Notes under the pieces: model-generated | What the model saw: the letters and a program-made list of their open reading frames with translations, nothing else | Database searches by the model: none | What the model was told of the DNA's origin: nothing | From: Spiroplasma_E sp902809815 | GTDB taxonomy: Bacteria > Bacillota_I > Bacilli_A > Mycoplasmatales > VBWQ01 | Direction: 5' to 3' | Length of the DNA: 64,000 nucleotides | Assembly: GCF_964030925.1 (NCBI RefSeq) | Contig: NZ_OZ034992.1 | Coordinates: 992,001 to 1,056,000, forward strand | Shown: positions 10,695 to 22,557 of the stretch, one piece after another | How positions within the stretch are numbered: position 1 is the first letter of the stretch | Layout: every line of letters starts with the position of its first letter | Position numbers and translations under genes: made by a program

Positions 10695-11519
10695 TTATTC
10701 AAACTCTGATTTAGGAAATACATATTTATCGATAGCTTTTGCAACACCACCACAAGTATTTTTACTAGTAACATCATATGCTATTTCTTTTAAATTAGGA
10801 TGAGCATTTTGCATTGCAATACCATATTTAGCCCATTTTATTAATTTATAATCATTCATACCATCACCACAAGCTAGTACTTGGTCAGGAGTAATATTTC
10901 ATTTTTTGCATAAAAATTGTACAGCAGCAGCTTTATTAACACCAATTGGATTAATTTCGATAACACTATGAGAAGAAGTAGCAAGTTCTAAATCTTTTAT
11001 AGTATTTAATTGTTCTAAAATTGGATTAACTTGTTTTTTCTTTTTACAAAATAATAAAATTTTATACATACCCTCATCGGTATTCTCATCAATTTGTTTA
11101 GTTGGTAGGTTATTAAAATTTTCCATAATTTTAACTTTTAGTGATCTGCGATTAATTAAGCCTGTTTTATTATCGGTACTATATCCTCACATTGCTAAAT
11201 TATTTTTATTAGCAAATTTAACTATTGTTTGTATTTGTTCTTTTGTTAATGATTTTTCATACAATATATCTAATCTATTATCATTAGTAATATCAAGGAT
11301 GTTACCACCATTATAACAAATAATATGACCGGTTTTTTCATGCATTAAACATGATTTTGCAATATCAATGGTTGAACTTGGTGCTCTTCCTGTTGCAATA
11401 ATAACTTTAATATTTTTTTGATATGCTTTTTGAATTGCAATTAGATTTTTAGGATGAATTTTTCATCTACTTTTCAATAAAGTTCCATCTAGATCAAGAA
11501 CAATTAATTTAATAGCCAT
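10695..11519 (-). CDS. Cof-type HAD-family hydrolase (sugar phosphatase-like)
   Basis: 274 aa. HAD motif I is LVLDLDGTLLKS at the N-terminus (nucleophile and acid/base Asp of DLDGT), motif II is IIATGRAP, and motif IV is CGDGMNDYKLI near residue 230, with the large Cof-type cap between. Such enzymes dephosphorylate sugar phosphates, nucleotides or flavin precursors; the substrate cannot be told from sequence. It starts 10 bp downstream of trxA and is probably co-transcribed with it. Confidence 0.9.
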
Positions 11520-11529
11520 TATAAATACC

Positions 11530-11871
11530 TTATTTTCCTATTTCTTCGATAATATTAGTCATATCTTTTTCAGAAACTAAACCAAAAGTTTTTTTAACTT
11601 CTTTTCCTTCTTTATTAAAATAAATTAATGTTGGAATTGATTGGATTTCATAATCTTTTGCTAGTTCTTTAGCTTTGTCAACATCAACTTTAATAAAATT
11701 AATATTTTTGTGTTTTTCGTCATTAGCAACATTTTCAAATCTTGGTCCTAACATTTTACAAGGACCACATCATTCTGCTGAAAAATCAATTACTGTTATT
11801 TTTTTTGATTGTAAAAGTTGCTCAACTTCTTTTATAGAATTAATATGTTGTATTTTGCTTTCATTATGCAT
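11530..11871 (-). CDS. trxA: thioredoxin
   Basis: 113 aa, full family length. Active-site WCGPCK at about residues 35-40, cis-Pro in SIPTLIYF, and the usual KVDVDKAKELAKDY strand-helix segment. It is a cytoplasmic disulfide reductase; in a cell making H2O2 from glycerol-3-phosphate it would help redox defence (inference from context). Start at ATG 11871 behind AAAGGTAG. Confidence 0.95.
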
Positions 11872-12395
11872 GTGTTCACTACCTTTTCTTTTAATTTATT
11901 TTATGGTTTAATTCTATCATTAGTTTTAATTTTTAAAACATTAAACGATAAAATAATTTTTTTAATTTTAGTTATTACTATATAAAAATTTATAATTTTT
12001 TTAGAATAAATTCATAAGAAAATTGTAAATTATTTTTTTTAAAAATTAAAGAAATATCTTTTCAATTTTAGAATATATCTGTTATAATCTGAAATATATA
12101 GGTTAGGACTAAACAATTTGAGAAGGGGATAAATAAATTATTAGTACATTTTATAAAACTGTTTAATAAATAAATGTAAATGAATTTTAAAAGGTGTAGA
12201 GTTAATATTTATTTATGGTATTTCAAAAAAATAGTTTGGTAGAGAGTTATTTTTAATTTTTAATATTATTTATTTTTCCACAAAAACAAAAATTGTAAAA
12301 ACCTATGTGTTAAAGTATGTTTATATTAAGTTTTTAAGAGCAGGTTATTTGGGTTACTATAATTTATGCATCCTTTTAGAAGGAGAGTAAAAAAA
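11872..12395 (+). promoter_or_regulatory. long leader and promoter of the glpT-type gene
   Basis: About 520 bases without a convincing ORF. A TATAAT at 12083-12088 is a good -10 box, which would give a 5' leader near 300 nt for the transporter. The leader has short repeats and a TTTTAAGAGCAGG segment near 12330, but no riboswitch I can name. The translation site is AGAAGGAGAG just before 12396. Confidence 0.45.
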
Positions 12396-13778
12396 ATGTC
12401 TGTTTTTAATAGACTTGCATGTGTTTTTAAGCCACCTGCAAAAAAAGAAATTTTTAGTGAAGACTTAAAGCAAGTTAATAAAAAATTTATTATTTTACGT
12501 AATCAAGTTTTTGGTTTTAGCATTTTATCATATATTCTTTACTACTTTACTCGTCAAGCGTATACAGTAGCGGGTTCTGCTTTAGAAAGCAATGGTAGCA
12601 TAACTAAAATGGAGTATGCTTTAATGGGAACAATTTTTGCCGTTGTTTATGGTGGTGCTAAATTTATTGTTGGAAATGTTGCTGACCGTAGTTCAGGAAG
12701 AGTAATCATGATTTTTGGATTATTTGTTTCTTCTATTTTAAATATTATTATGGGTGGTGTAGTTGCTTTTGCTGGAACTAAAATTAGTGTTGGTCCATTT
12801 GTAATGATGTTGAGTTTGATTGCGATGTTAGCTGTTTTCCAAGGCATGGGCTGACCAGCTACAGCTAGACTATTTTCTCATTGATTTACTGATAAAGAAC
12901 GTTCGGGACGTATTGGAATTTGAAACTCAGGACAAAATATTGGTGCTGCTTTATTACCGGTTATTGTTATTTCTTTAGTAACATTACTTGATCCGGGTGG
13001 AACAATTTATGGTTTATATTTTTGAATTCCTAGTATTTTTGCTTTAGCTATGATTCCATTATGTTTATGAGGATTGCGTGATCGCCCCGAAGCAGAAGGG
13101 TTACCTACTGTTGAAAAATGAAAAGGTGTTCTAGAACATAAAGAAGAAAGAGTAGAACTTAATTGAAAAGAAATTTTTGTAAAATATATTTTAAAAAATA
13201 AATTTTTATGAATATTAGCATTTGCTAATATTTGAGTATATGTTGTACGACAAGGACTGGCAGGATGAACATTAATTTTAATGAAAGATATTCATGGCTT
13301 AGATTTAAAACACAGTAAATGATTTGCTGCCTGTTTTGAATTATCTGGTTTATTTGGTGGTATTTCTGCAGCATATTTTGCTAAGTGATTTTTTAATAAT
13401 CGTAAAGCACCATTAATGATTTTTGGATTATTAATTGCACTTTGTGGACTAGTTTTATTGCAAGTTGCTCCTCGTGGTAATATGCCTATGCTTATTACTG
13501 CTTTAATGATTGCTGGTTTTGGTATTTATATGCCACAAGCGATGATTGGTGCTACTGCTATTGAATTAACAAATAAGAAAGCAGCTGCTACTGCTTCAGG
13601 ATTTACAGGATTATCTGGTTATTTTCTTGGTGATGCTCTTTTTTCAAAAGTAGTAATTGCTGGTATTGGTAATGAAAACTGAGATTATGTATTTTATTAC
13701 TTTTATGGTTGTATTGCTGCTGCTATTATTTCATTAGCTTTACTATGAACAAAAAATCAAGATAATAAAATATTATAA
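12396..13778 (+). CDS. glpT: glycerol-3-phosphate/hexose-phosphate transporter, OPA family
   Basis: 460 aa, MFS fold with about 12 hydrophobic segments. The early YYFTRQAYTVA corresponds to the conserved YxxR region of organophosphate:phosphate antiporters, and GLRDRPEAEGLP after helix 6 is characteristic. ATG 12396 is chosen over 12366 because AGAAGGAGAG lies directly upstream. With glpF, glpK and glpO nearby the substrate is likely glycerol-3-phosphate, but UhpT-like specificity cannot be excluded. Confidence 0.88.
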
Positions 13779-13790
13779 AAATATTATTAC

Positions 13791-13823
13791 ATTAGCACCA
13801 TAATAAGGGTGCTAATTTTTTTA
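13791..13823 (+). terminator. Rho-independent terminator of glpT
   Basis: Stem ATTAGCACC/GGTGCTAAT followed by a run of T. Confidence 0.82.
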
Positions 13824-14053
13824 TTTAAAATGATATTTTAATAATAAAATTAATAAAATTTTATTGATTTTCAAAGTTATTAAGTAACGTTTTTCTTTTA
13901 TTGTTGTCAATATCGAGTGAAAATTTCCCAAAAAAAGTTATAAAAAAATAAACTATTTTGAAAAAAATTACACTACTAAATAAACATAAATTCAAAAATT
14001 CCAAATAACCCCTAAAAATTTAGTTTCTATATTAAAAATGGAAACTTTTTTTG

Positions 14054-14082
14054 TATAATTTAATTAAACTTAATATAAGTTT
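14054..14082 (+). promoter_or_regulatory. promoter with AAACTTA palindrome (site 1)
   Basis: TATAAT at 14054-14059, then seven bases later the palindrome AAACTTA-ATA-TAAGTTT at 14066-14082. The same arrangement precedes the genes at 29688 and 30181, and a related one precedes 42827. Position just after the -10 box suggests a repressor operator. Upstream, 13824-14053 holds nothing else I recognise; downstream a short hairpin (CATTTAC/GTAAATG) lies in the leader. Confidence 0.6.
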
Positions 14083-14143
14083 TTAACTCATTTACTTTAT
14101 TTTAAAAGTAAATGAATTTTTATTATTTTGAAAGGAAAATTTT

Positions 14144-14626
14144 ATGAATAAAAGTATATTTCAACAAATCTACAAACAGACTTATAAAGTAATATTTAAA
14201 GAATTAAGAGAAACTAAAAAAATGATTGATTTTATAGAAAAATATAAATTCAATTGTAATGGAGAACCAGAATTTGATGGTCTTGATAAAGAAGACATTA
14301 AAGAGTTATTTGGTCTTATGTGAAAAGATAGATTAAGTGATGAAAAACAAAAATTTGTTAATTTAGGTGCAAATTATATTAATCAATCACCTATTTTTCA
14401 AAATAAAAAACTTGAAAGAAAATTTTTAATTAATAAAAGTGAAATACTAAAACAAATGAATTTATTTTCAAATAAACCTTGTTTAATAACAGGAGAAATT
14501 TTTAATCCTAAGTTTCTAAATTCAAAAGAAACTTTTTCATTAAATTGTAAAAATGAAATAAATTGTATAGATTTGCAAAATCAAGCTTCAACAAGTGGAT
14601 ATAAAACAAACTCACCAAAAATTTAA
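14144..14626 (+). CDS. hypothetical charged protein
   Basis: 160 aa from ATG 14144 behind GAAAGGA. No signal peptide or membrane segment; helical Lys/Glu-rich N-terminal half and an Asn/Ser-rich end. Family not recognised. The leader carries the AAACTTA palindrome shared with other small accessory genes. The frame downstream (14711 on) may have belonged to the same gene before decay; this cannot be decided from the sequence alone. Confidence 0.6.
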
Positions 14627-14836
14627 AAATGAAAAATTGTAATTGCAATATCTTTATATCTTTAAAATTAATTTTAAACCATCAAATTTGCTCATAAACA
14701 AACGTTTTAAAAATTTATATGGTTTAGTATTCAAAAAATAAAAATCTCTAAAAGATATTTTTCAATAGCTGTAGTATCAGAAAAGTCTATAATAGGTAAA
14801 ACTTTTATAGAACAATTAGAAATATTAGGCAAAGGA

Positions 14837-16102
14837 ATGTGAGAATCATTAAAAATTCCTGAAAATTATGCTATGGCTGGTGTTGATACACTTACATCTT
14901 ATTTTTTATCTTACTATCCATTTGGATTAAAAAGTATTATTGATTTATTACCTTCAAATCAATTAACACAAAAAAAAGAATTAGATGAATATTTACCACT
15001 TGAAATTATTATTAAAAAATTAGAAAAACATTTAGAACTTAAAGAATATGAAAAATTAAATAAAATTAATTCGAACTTAGATAAGTTGTGTACTAATTTA
15101 TCAACAATTATCAAAAAACATGATGTAATAAATCATATTAAAGATGAATTAAAAAATATTGATTTTAATGATGAATTTACTTTTGAAAAATTTAATTCTT
15201 TAATTAGTGCAGAAATCAGTAATGATTTTTTAAAAGAACTTTTAAATGAATTAAGTGAATTATCAAAAACTGATTTAAAAAATGAAGACTATTCTATTAA
15301 AGAAATTATAAAAAATAGTTTATCCAATACTAACTTTTTTTTGACAACATTATTAATAAATCATTTAGTTATTACTGCTTCTTCTGCTTATACTGCTGAA
15401 ACATTAACATGAGAATCTTATAAAGAAGATATAGTATCAATTAATAATATTATTTCAACTATTGTTCGTGCTACAGTAATGAGATTTGTTAATGAATGTT
15501 TTATTAAAAATGCATTAAATACAATTTTTGAACCAGTAAAAAATTATTTTTGCCCTCAAAATAATGATCATACATTGCTACAATCATTTAAAAATTGAGT
15601 TAAAAATCAAAATGAATTAAGTCAATTAGGAGTCTTTATCGTTAGTTTTCTTTTTATTAGCGCTATTACTAATGCTATTAAAACTTATGCAGCAGATGTT
15701 ACACAAAATAAAGGTGATTGAAAAAAAGCTTGAATTCAATTTAAAGAAACATTTCCAAAATTAGGAATGGTATTATCAGCACTTGGTGTAACTAGTGCTG
15801 ATTTATATAATTTAACAAATAAAATGAAACCAGCTTTTAAATTAATATATAAGCAAGAAGAGCAACAAAAGATTATTGATGAAGTATTATCTGAATTACC
15901 AAATATAATAAATCAAGCAAATGGGAATGCTGCTAGTGATGGAAGAGATTTTCTTACTAGAAGAATAAATGGTCATATTAATAATATTAATGAATGAGAT
16001 GAAAATGATGTGCAAGATATAAATAACTCAGATAGAGAATATCTTATTCCTAATAATAATCGTAATCATGATCGTTCTCTTATCCAATGTGTAACTATCT
16101 AA
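14837..16102 (+). CDS. hypothetical protein with hydrophobic helices, start uncertain
   Basis: 421 aa if begun at ATG 14837; the frame is open back to 14711 without ATG and lacks a good Shine-Dalgarno, so the N-terminus may be lost or use a rare start. The middle is helical and acidic (about residues 45-160). There are hydrophobic stretches near residues 170-185 and 262-285, then a helical domain with MVLSALGVTSADLYNL and a hydrophilic tail. Family unknown. It follows the 14144 gene and ends before a strong hairpin. Confidence 0.55.
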
Positions 16103-16123
16103 TTATATTAATATAGTGAAAAG

Positions 16124-16156
16124 ATTCCTACTTTTAATTTCATTAAAAGTAGGAAT
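16124..16156 (+). terminator. strong hairpin after the 14837 gene
   Basis: A 15-bp perfect stem (ATTCCTACTTTTAAT and its complement) with a 3-base loop. The downstream T-run is weak, so it may act as an RNA-stabilising hairpin as well as a terminator. Confidence 0.55.
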
Positions 16157-16308
16157 TAACATATATGAAAATATTTAAAAATATTAAAATCATTTTTATT
16201 TACAAAAAGTTTAAATTATAATAAATATTTTATACAATATTTCATTTTTTTTATTATAATTTAGTAGACTATTAATAAACATATTTTATAAGGAGTGAAA
16301 TATATATA

Positions 16309-18030
16309 ATGTTAAAAATGAAAGGTATTGGTGCTAGTAATGGCATTGCTCTAGCCAAAGCATTAATCTTAAAACATGAAACTATCAAAACTAATCCTAA
16401 AAAAATTAATGAAAAAGAAATAGAAGGAGAAGTTAAAAAGTTACATGATGCCTTAAAAATAGCAGGTGATGAAATTAAACAACTCATCCAAAATACAACA
16501 AAAACTTTAGGTGAAGAAAAAGCCGCTGTTTTTGAAGCTCATTTTTTAGTAACAACTGATCCAGTATTAATTGAAGATACTGAAAAGTTAATTAAAGAAG
16601 AAAAATATAATGCTGCTAATGCTTTAGAAAGTACTGCTAATAAAGCAATTGCAACATTGCAAGCAATGGATGATGATTATTTTCGTGAACGTGCTGCTGA
16701 TGTTATTGATGTTCGTGATCGAATTTTACGTAAAATTTTAAATATTAAAACTATTGATTTAAGTGCAATTAAAGAAGAAACAATTATTGTTAGTCATGAT
16801 CTAACACCTTCAGAAACAAGTCAATTGAATCCTAAATTTGTTAAAGGATTTTTATGTGATATTGGTGGTAGAACTTCTCATGCAGCAATTATGGCTCGTA
16901 GTCTTGGTATTCCAGCAGTTCTTGGGTTAAAAAATGTTACTACAAAAGTAAAAAATAATCAATTTTGTGTATTAGATGGTAATACTGGTGAAATTGAAAT
17001 TGATTTAAATAGTAGTGAAAAAAATAAATGAGTTGCTAAACAAAGCGCATGAATTGAAGAACAAAAAGAATTATTAGTATTTAAAGGTAAATTAACTAAA
17101 ACCAGTGATAATCATGAAGTAAAGTTAGAAGCAAATATTGGTTCACCTAAAGATATGATTAAAGCAATTGAATATGATGCACAAGGAGTAGGGCTTTTTA
17201 GAAGTGAATTTCTTTATATGGAAAGTAGTGATTTTCCAAGTGAAGATATTCAATTTGAAGAATATAAAAAAGTATTGTCTGCTACTAAACATAAAGTTGT
17301 TATTAGAACTTTAGATATTGGTGGTGATAAAGAATTATCATATTTAGATTTACCAAAAGAAATGAATCCTTTCCTTGGTTATCGTGCCATTCGTTTGTGT
17401 TTAGATCGTAAAGATATTTTTAAAACTCAGTTACGTGCTTTAATTCGTGCTTCAGCTTTTGGTAAATTAGCTATTATGTTTCCAATGATTGCCACTGTTG
17501 AAGAATTTAAAGCAGCTAAAGCATTATATGAAACTTGCAAAAAAGAATTAATTAAAGAAAAAGTTAAAGTTAGTGATGATATTCAAGTTGGAATGATGAT
17601 TGAAATTCCAGCAGCAGCAGTTAATGCCGAAATATTTGCTAAATATGCAGATTTCTTTTCAATTGGAACTAATGATTTAATTCAATATAGTTTAGCCGCT
17701 GATCGTATGTCAGAAAAAGTGTCTTATTTATATCAACCATATCATCCATCAATTTTACGTTTGATTAAGATGACAATTGATGGTGGGCATAAATATAATC
17801 GTCCTGTTGCCATGTGTGGTGAAATGGCTGGTGATAAAATTGCTGTTCCACTACTAGTTGGTCTAGGACTAGATGAATTTTCAATGTCTGCATCTAGTGT
17901 TTTAGAAACTAGAAAAATTATTAGTACTTTAAATAAAAAGGATACAGAAATATTAGCATCAAAAGCATTACAATGTGAAACCAATGAAGAAGTTAAATCA
18001 TTAGTAGAAAAATTTTTATCAAAAAAATAA
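16309..18030 (+). CDS. ptsI: PTS enzyme I (phosphoenolpyruvate-protein phosphotransferase)
   Basis: 573 aa, normal length. First enzyme of the PTS: autophosphorylates from PEP and passes the phosphate to HPr. The phospho-His is in GGRTSHAAIMARS (about residues 184-196). The C-terminal PEP domain shows LFRSEFLYM, GTNDLIQYSLAADR and CGEMAGD with the catalytic Cys. ATG 16309 is set by AAGGAG upstream. crr follows 84 bp downstream, probably in the same unit. Confidence 0.97.
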
Positions 18031-18114
18031 AAATATTATTTATTTTTAAAGTTACATTATTTAATGTTAAAATTATAAACATCTAATTTACATAATTTTG
18101 AGGAGAATCGACAT

Positions 18115-18624
18115 ATGTTTTTCAAGAAAAAAAAACAATTACCTTTATTAATTTATGCGCCAGTTACTGGTAAAGTTATTAACCTTAGTAAAGTTGAAGA
18201 TCCAGTATTTGCTCAGGAAATGTTAGGGACTGGTTTTGCTATTATTCCTGAATATAAAGATAAAGATGGAGTTGAATTTGTATCACCATTTGATGGAAAA
18301 TTAGCAACAGTATTTAATACAGGACATGCTTATGGTATTAAAGATGTAAATACAGGTATTGAATGTTTAGTTCATATTGGTATTGATACTGTTGAATTAG
18401 CTGGTAAGGGCTTTGATATTAAAGTTGAACAAGGTAAACCAATTAAAAAATCAGAAGTAATGGTAGTTGCTAATTTACAAGAAGTTAAGAATAAAGGTAA
18501 AAAAGTAACAACACCAATTGTTTTCACTAATGAAACAATGGAAGGTTATGTTGTAAAGCAAGTAGTAAAAGATGATGAACAAGTAACGGTTGGTCAATTA
18601 ATTGCTGAAGTCACTAAGAAATAA
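18115..18624 (+). CDS. crr: PTS glucose-type enzyme IIA
   Basis: 169 aa soluble IIA. The phosphorylatable His lies in CLVHIGIDTVEL; the other zinc/phosphate-site His is in TGHAYGI. APVTGKVINL at the N-terminus and VSPFDGKLA are typical of the family. It receives phosphate from HPr and serves glucose-type IIBC permeases. It has its own Shine-Dalgarno (GAGGAG) and lies behind ptsI. Confidence 0.96.
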   Translation: MFFKKKKQLPLLIYAPVTGKVINLSKVEDPVFAQEMLGTGFAIIPEYKDKDGVEFVSPFDGKLATVFNTGHAYGIKDVNTGIECLVHIGIDTVELAGKGFDIKVEQGKPIKKSEVMVVANLQEVKNKGKKVTTPIVFTNETMEGYVVKQVVKDDEQVTVGQLIAEVTKK

Positions 18625-18700
18625 ATATTTTTATTAAAACAAAATTAATTTGATAAAATATTAGTAAGTATTTATATATTATTGGAGGGTATCATTTATT

Positions 18701-19663
18701 ATGGATAATTTTTGGCAACATTATTGATGAGCAGTACTTATTGTAGTTTTAGCTATGTTAATAATACTTTATATTTTATATAGAATTTATCAAATTTTCC
18801 ATATTGATTATCACTGAGAACTGAATCGTCATTTTCCACAATGAAGTAATGAGGGAATCATTACTAGGGATAACTATTTTTTACATACTGAATTTAAATT
18901 TGTTGATAATAGTAAATATATTATTATTGGTATTCATGGTATGGGTGCCTCTTTAACAGACTTTAAAACAGCTGCTAAGTTTTTTACTAAACATGGTATT
19001 TCATTTTTAAGTTTTGATCAACGAGGTTGAGGAGAAAATGAAAAATGAAAATATCATACTTTAGGAACAACTATTAATGATATTAAAGATATTATAACGG
19101 TTTTGAATGAACGTTATCCTAATAAAAAAATTTTATTAATGGGTGAAACATTAGGTTCGGCATTAACAGCATTAGCAATTAAAAGATTACCAAAAATGAT
19201 TGATGGTGCAATTTTAACTAATTTTGTTACTAAGAAACAAATATTTAAAATAAGACCTTCATTAGTTTGTCATGCAATTTGAGGATTTCTATTTTATAAA
19301 CATCATCCATTACCTATTACTTTTGATATGGAAACAATTTCTATTAACTCTAATTATATTAAAAAAGGGAAAATTAGAGCAATGACTAATATGAAATTTA
19401 CATTATTATTTTCTTTACAAGCACAAAAATTAAGTAAACAAGTACCAAAAAATCTTAATAATGCTAAATGTCCAGTTTTGATTGTTCAATCTGCAAAAGA
19501 TATATTTGCCGATTTTGATAAAATTGCAAAAAATAATAAACGTTGAAGACAGGGGATAACTTATAGTTTTTATGAAGAAGGTAATCATGCGATTTTAAAT
19601 GAACCCAATATTAATATTATTTTAGAAGATGTTTTAACTTGAATAGAAAAAGAACATATATAA
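18701..19663 (+). CDS. alpha/beta hydrolase with N-terminal membrane anchor
   Basis: 320 aa. One hydrophobic helix at about residues 9-28, then an alpha/beta hydrolase fold: GIHGMGASL (oxyanion loop), FDQRGWGEN, a nucleophile-elbow position reading MGETLGSA, the acidic residue in QSAKDIF and the His in EEGNHAIL. The elbow has Thr where a Ser is expected, so activity is uncertain. It resembles lysophospholipase/BEM46-type proteins of mollicutes. ATG 18701 follows TTGGAGGG. Confidence 0.82.
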
Positions 19664-19692
19664 TGATTATTTATGTTATTAGATCAAAAAAA

Positions 19693-20822
19693 GGTGGTTG
19701 GCCCTTAATTACTGGACCATTTTTGATATAAAATTCTAAATTTTAATTTGTAAAATTGGTGGTTTTAGAAATTTAGAATGTATTCTTTCATAATTATAAA
19801 ACATAACATATTGATTTACATCATTTATAGCTTCATTGATGGATAAATATTGATTTGATCCTTTAGGTAGTCATTCTTGAGATAAATGAGAAAATCAGTT
19901 TTCAGATAATACATTACCACCAATATCATAAGGTTGTTTTTTGCTTAAAATTATTTGTTTATCCTCTGCTCATTTTGTGATATCCTGACAATAAAATTCG
20001 TTGGCGTTATCTGAATGTAAAATAACATTTTTTACTTGATTTCAAGAAAATTGTTTGTTGATTTTTTCAAGAGCAGGAAGAATTAAATCCTGATATGATT
20101 TATTAGGAGCAATATTATAACTAACAACATTATTTGAATAAAAATCAATAATTACAAAAAGATATAATCATCCTTCTTTAGTATTTATTTGTTTAGTGTC
20201 CATTGATCAAATTTGATTTGAAGAGGTTGTACTTTTATAATCTTTGTTTACTTTATCCATTGTAGGTATTCACTTATTTGGATTTTTTTTGTTTTTAGGA
20301 TAGTTATTTTTAGTTTGTTTTAATCCTTGAATATTGTGTTCTTTCATAATTTTTCGCATTTGTTTTATTGATAATTCTATATTTAAAATGATATTTTTTT
20401 CTTGTTTTAATCACTCTTTAAAAGCTGAAAAAATTCTTAAATATCCATAAATTCTGCCTTTTCTTGTAGAATGAAATTCGATTAAAAGTTGGCATATTTT
20501 TTGATATTTATGATTGCATTTAATAATATGATTTTCTTCTTTTTTAATAGGTTTTTGTTTATTTTTTAAAAAGTAATATGTTGATCTGTTTAATTGAAGA
20601 TATTGACATAGGTTTCTAATTGAATATTGATTTTTACAATCATCAATAATTTTAATTTTTTCTTTGATATTTAATTTGTTAATTACTAATGCTATTTGTT
20701 TAATTTTATCCATTAATAAAAATCCTTTCAGGTTAAAATTAGTGTTAATTATATAACACAATTGTTTTTAGAATACATTCAGGTTTTTTAAATTAATGGT
20801 CTAGTAAAAAGGGCTAAGTGGC
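19693..20822 (-). mobile_element. IS3-family element, copy 4
   Basis: The same 1130-bp element. Its right end AAGTGGC is repeated three times in tandem at 20816-20836. Flanks do not form a target duplication. It lies 29 bp after the hydrolase stop and next to the cut end of an unrelated gene. Confidence 0.92.
19736..20713 (-). CDS. IS3-family transposase (orfB type)
   Basis: 325 aa, same sequence class as the copies at 3580-4557 and 38481-39458, with all DDE residues. Start at ATG 20713 behind GAAAGGA; no orfA upstream. Confidence 0.92.
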
Positions 20823-20836
20823 AAGTGGCAAGTGGC
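20816..20836. repeat. three tandem copies of AAGTGGC at an IS3 end
   Basis: The terminal heptamer of IS3 copy 4 is present three times in a row; other copies have it once. Confidence 0.9.
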
Positions 20837-21136
20837 AAACAACAATTAAACGAGGAGAAGTCAAAAACAAATCCTAATATTAAACAATTAATGTCAATTA
20901 TGTCAGAACTTAATGAAGTAAAAGAAAAAATAGATGTCACAGGTAAAGAGCATAATTGACGTAATGCTAGAAAATATCAAACATCTAATAATTCTGAATT
21001 TTTAAAAAGAATTGAAAAGCTTAAAGTTGAGTGTTTAGAAATTCGCGAAGAATATTTAATTAATAATTCTAATCAAATGGCAGAAAACCAATCATCAGCA
21101 TCTAATCAAAGTCCTGTAAGACAACATTCATTGTAA
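20823..21136 (+). pseudogene. C-terminal remnant of an unknown helical protein
   Basis: An open frame from the IS3 end to TAA 21134-21136. It encodes about 100 residues of charged helix (IKQLMSIMSELNEVKEKI and a second Lys/Glu-rich helix) and a Ser/Gln-rich tail ending VRQHSL. No start codon of its own is convincing; the front was lost at the IS3 boundary. Not recognised. Confidence 0.5.
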
Positions 21137-21137
21137 A

Positions 21138-21166
21138 AATAATGCCTTAATTAAGGCATTATTTTT
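21138..21166. terminator. bidirectional terminator
   Basis: Palindrome AATGCCTTAATTAAGGCATT with A/T runs on both sides, between convergent genes. Confidence 0.8.
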
Positions 21167-21182
21167 TATATATTAAATTTAA

Positions 21183-22490
21183 TTATTTTTTAAATTGAAA
21201 ACTAATATTATCTAAATCAATTGCTAAACTACAACCAGCAATTAAATTTGGTGATGAAGTAACACGTGCATTTCATTGATAATAAATATTATTATCATCA
21301 TGGTATACATAAAGATCAATAATTGGAAGTTGAATAATAAGATCAGAAATTGCTACAACATTATAAGGATTTTGTAGTTCATATTTAATATTTTTATTAG
21401 TAGTAATATTATTAGTATTACCAGTAAGATTATTATTTTCTTTATATGTACCCATATTATTAATTGATAGTTTAGAATTATTAAAATTAAATTTAGGATA
21501 AAGTTGTGAAAATTGTTCTCAATTTTTTGCATATTTAGTTCAATTTAAAATGATTTGTTGATCACTATTTTTTAATCAATCATTTTTATTAATATTGCTA
21601 AAGTCTTCTTTATAAGAATAGTTAATATTTTGATTTATATTTTGGACATTTCATTTTGTATAGTAAATTGCTACTAAGTTATTATCATTATCAAAAATAA
21701 AATTTAATGAGTAATCTTTTATATTTAGGAAAAGAGGTGAATTTTTAATAAAGTTAAAGATATTAGTATTTTCAACAATTAAGTTAATAATATTATTTGT
21801 TAATTGGTTACTAATTAGTTTGTTTAAACTGCTTTTATTAATGAATTGTTGGCTGATATTATAAGATATTGCTAAAGAAATTTTATTATTAATAGCAGCA
21901 TCAGCAATGTAATATAATCCTAAGTTCTCACTAAGATTGTTATTATTTTCAATTTTAGAAGCACCAGCAATGTTAGAAATATCAATATTTTGTTCAAGAC
22001 CACCAAATTGTAAATATGTTCAATTATTGTCACCAATAAAATTATTTTGTTGATATTCGCTAAAATTGTAAGCATCAGAATAATTAGGATTGCTTTTAAG
22101 TGATGTTACTTTCTTCTTGGTAATCATTTCTTGTTTTGTATTTTCAATATCTGATTTATCTTTATTAGGAATAGTAACTTTGGTATTATAAACTAGATTT
22201 CCAGTTGTATCTACTAAGAAGACGTTTCTAGCATTGGTAAAAGTATAACTTTTTAATGCTGAAGTATCATAACTATAAAATTTATGATCGGTTGTTGATT
22301 GGTTAGTAATTCAGTCACTATTATTTAAATATCGATATTGATTATTAAATAATGATGTTTGATTAGTAGTGGCATTTGCTTGTTGTAAATCATTTTTTCT
22401 AGTATTAAAGTGATTCACACTAGTTAAAATAGTGGCACTTGTTGCTAGTGAAAAAATACCAACTGTTAAAATATTTATTGTTTTTCTCAT
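21183..22490 (-). CDS. secreted surface protein (Spiroplasma-specific family)
   Basis: 435 aa. An N-terminal signal-peptide-like segment (Lys/Arg, then about 18 hydrophobic residues) without a lipobox Cys suggests secretion or a retained anchor. The rest is Asn-rich and beta-prone with aromatic repeats such as NNWTYLQFGG and NIYYQWNARV. N- and C-terminal segments match the broken gene around IS3 copy 3 (8849-10559), and the tail also resembles 4667-5017. Upstream is the ATAACGATA palindrome shared with the 8849 gene. No enzymatic motif; a host-contact or adhesion role is inferred only from the secretion signal. Confidence 0.72.
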
Positions 22491-22557
22491 ATTTTATACC
22501 TTTAAAGTTAATATATAATTTTAATAAAGATATAAAGTTTATATCATAATTAAAATT

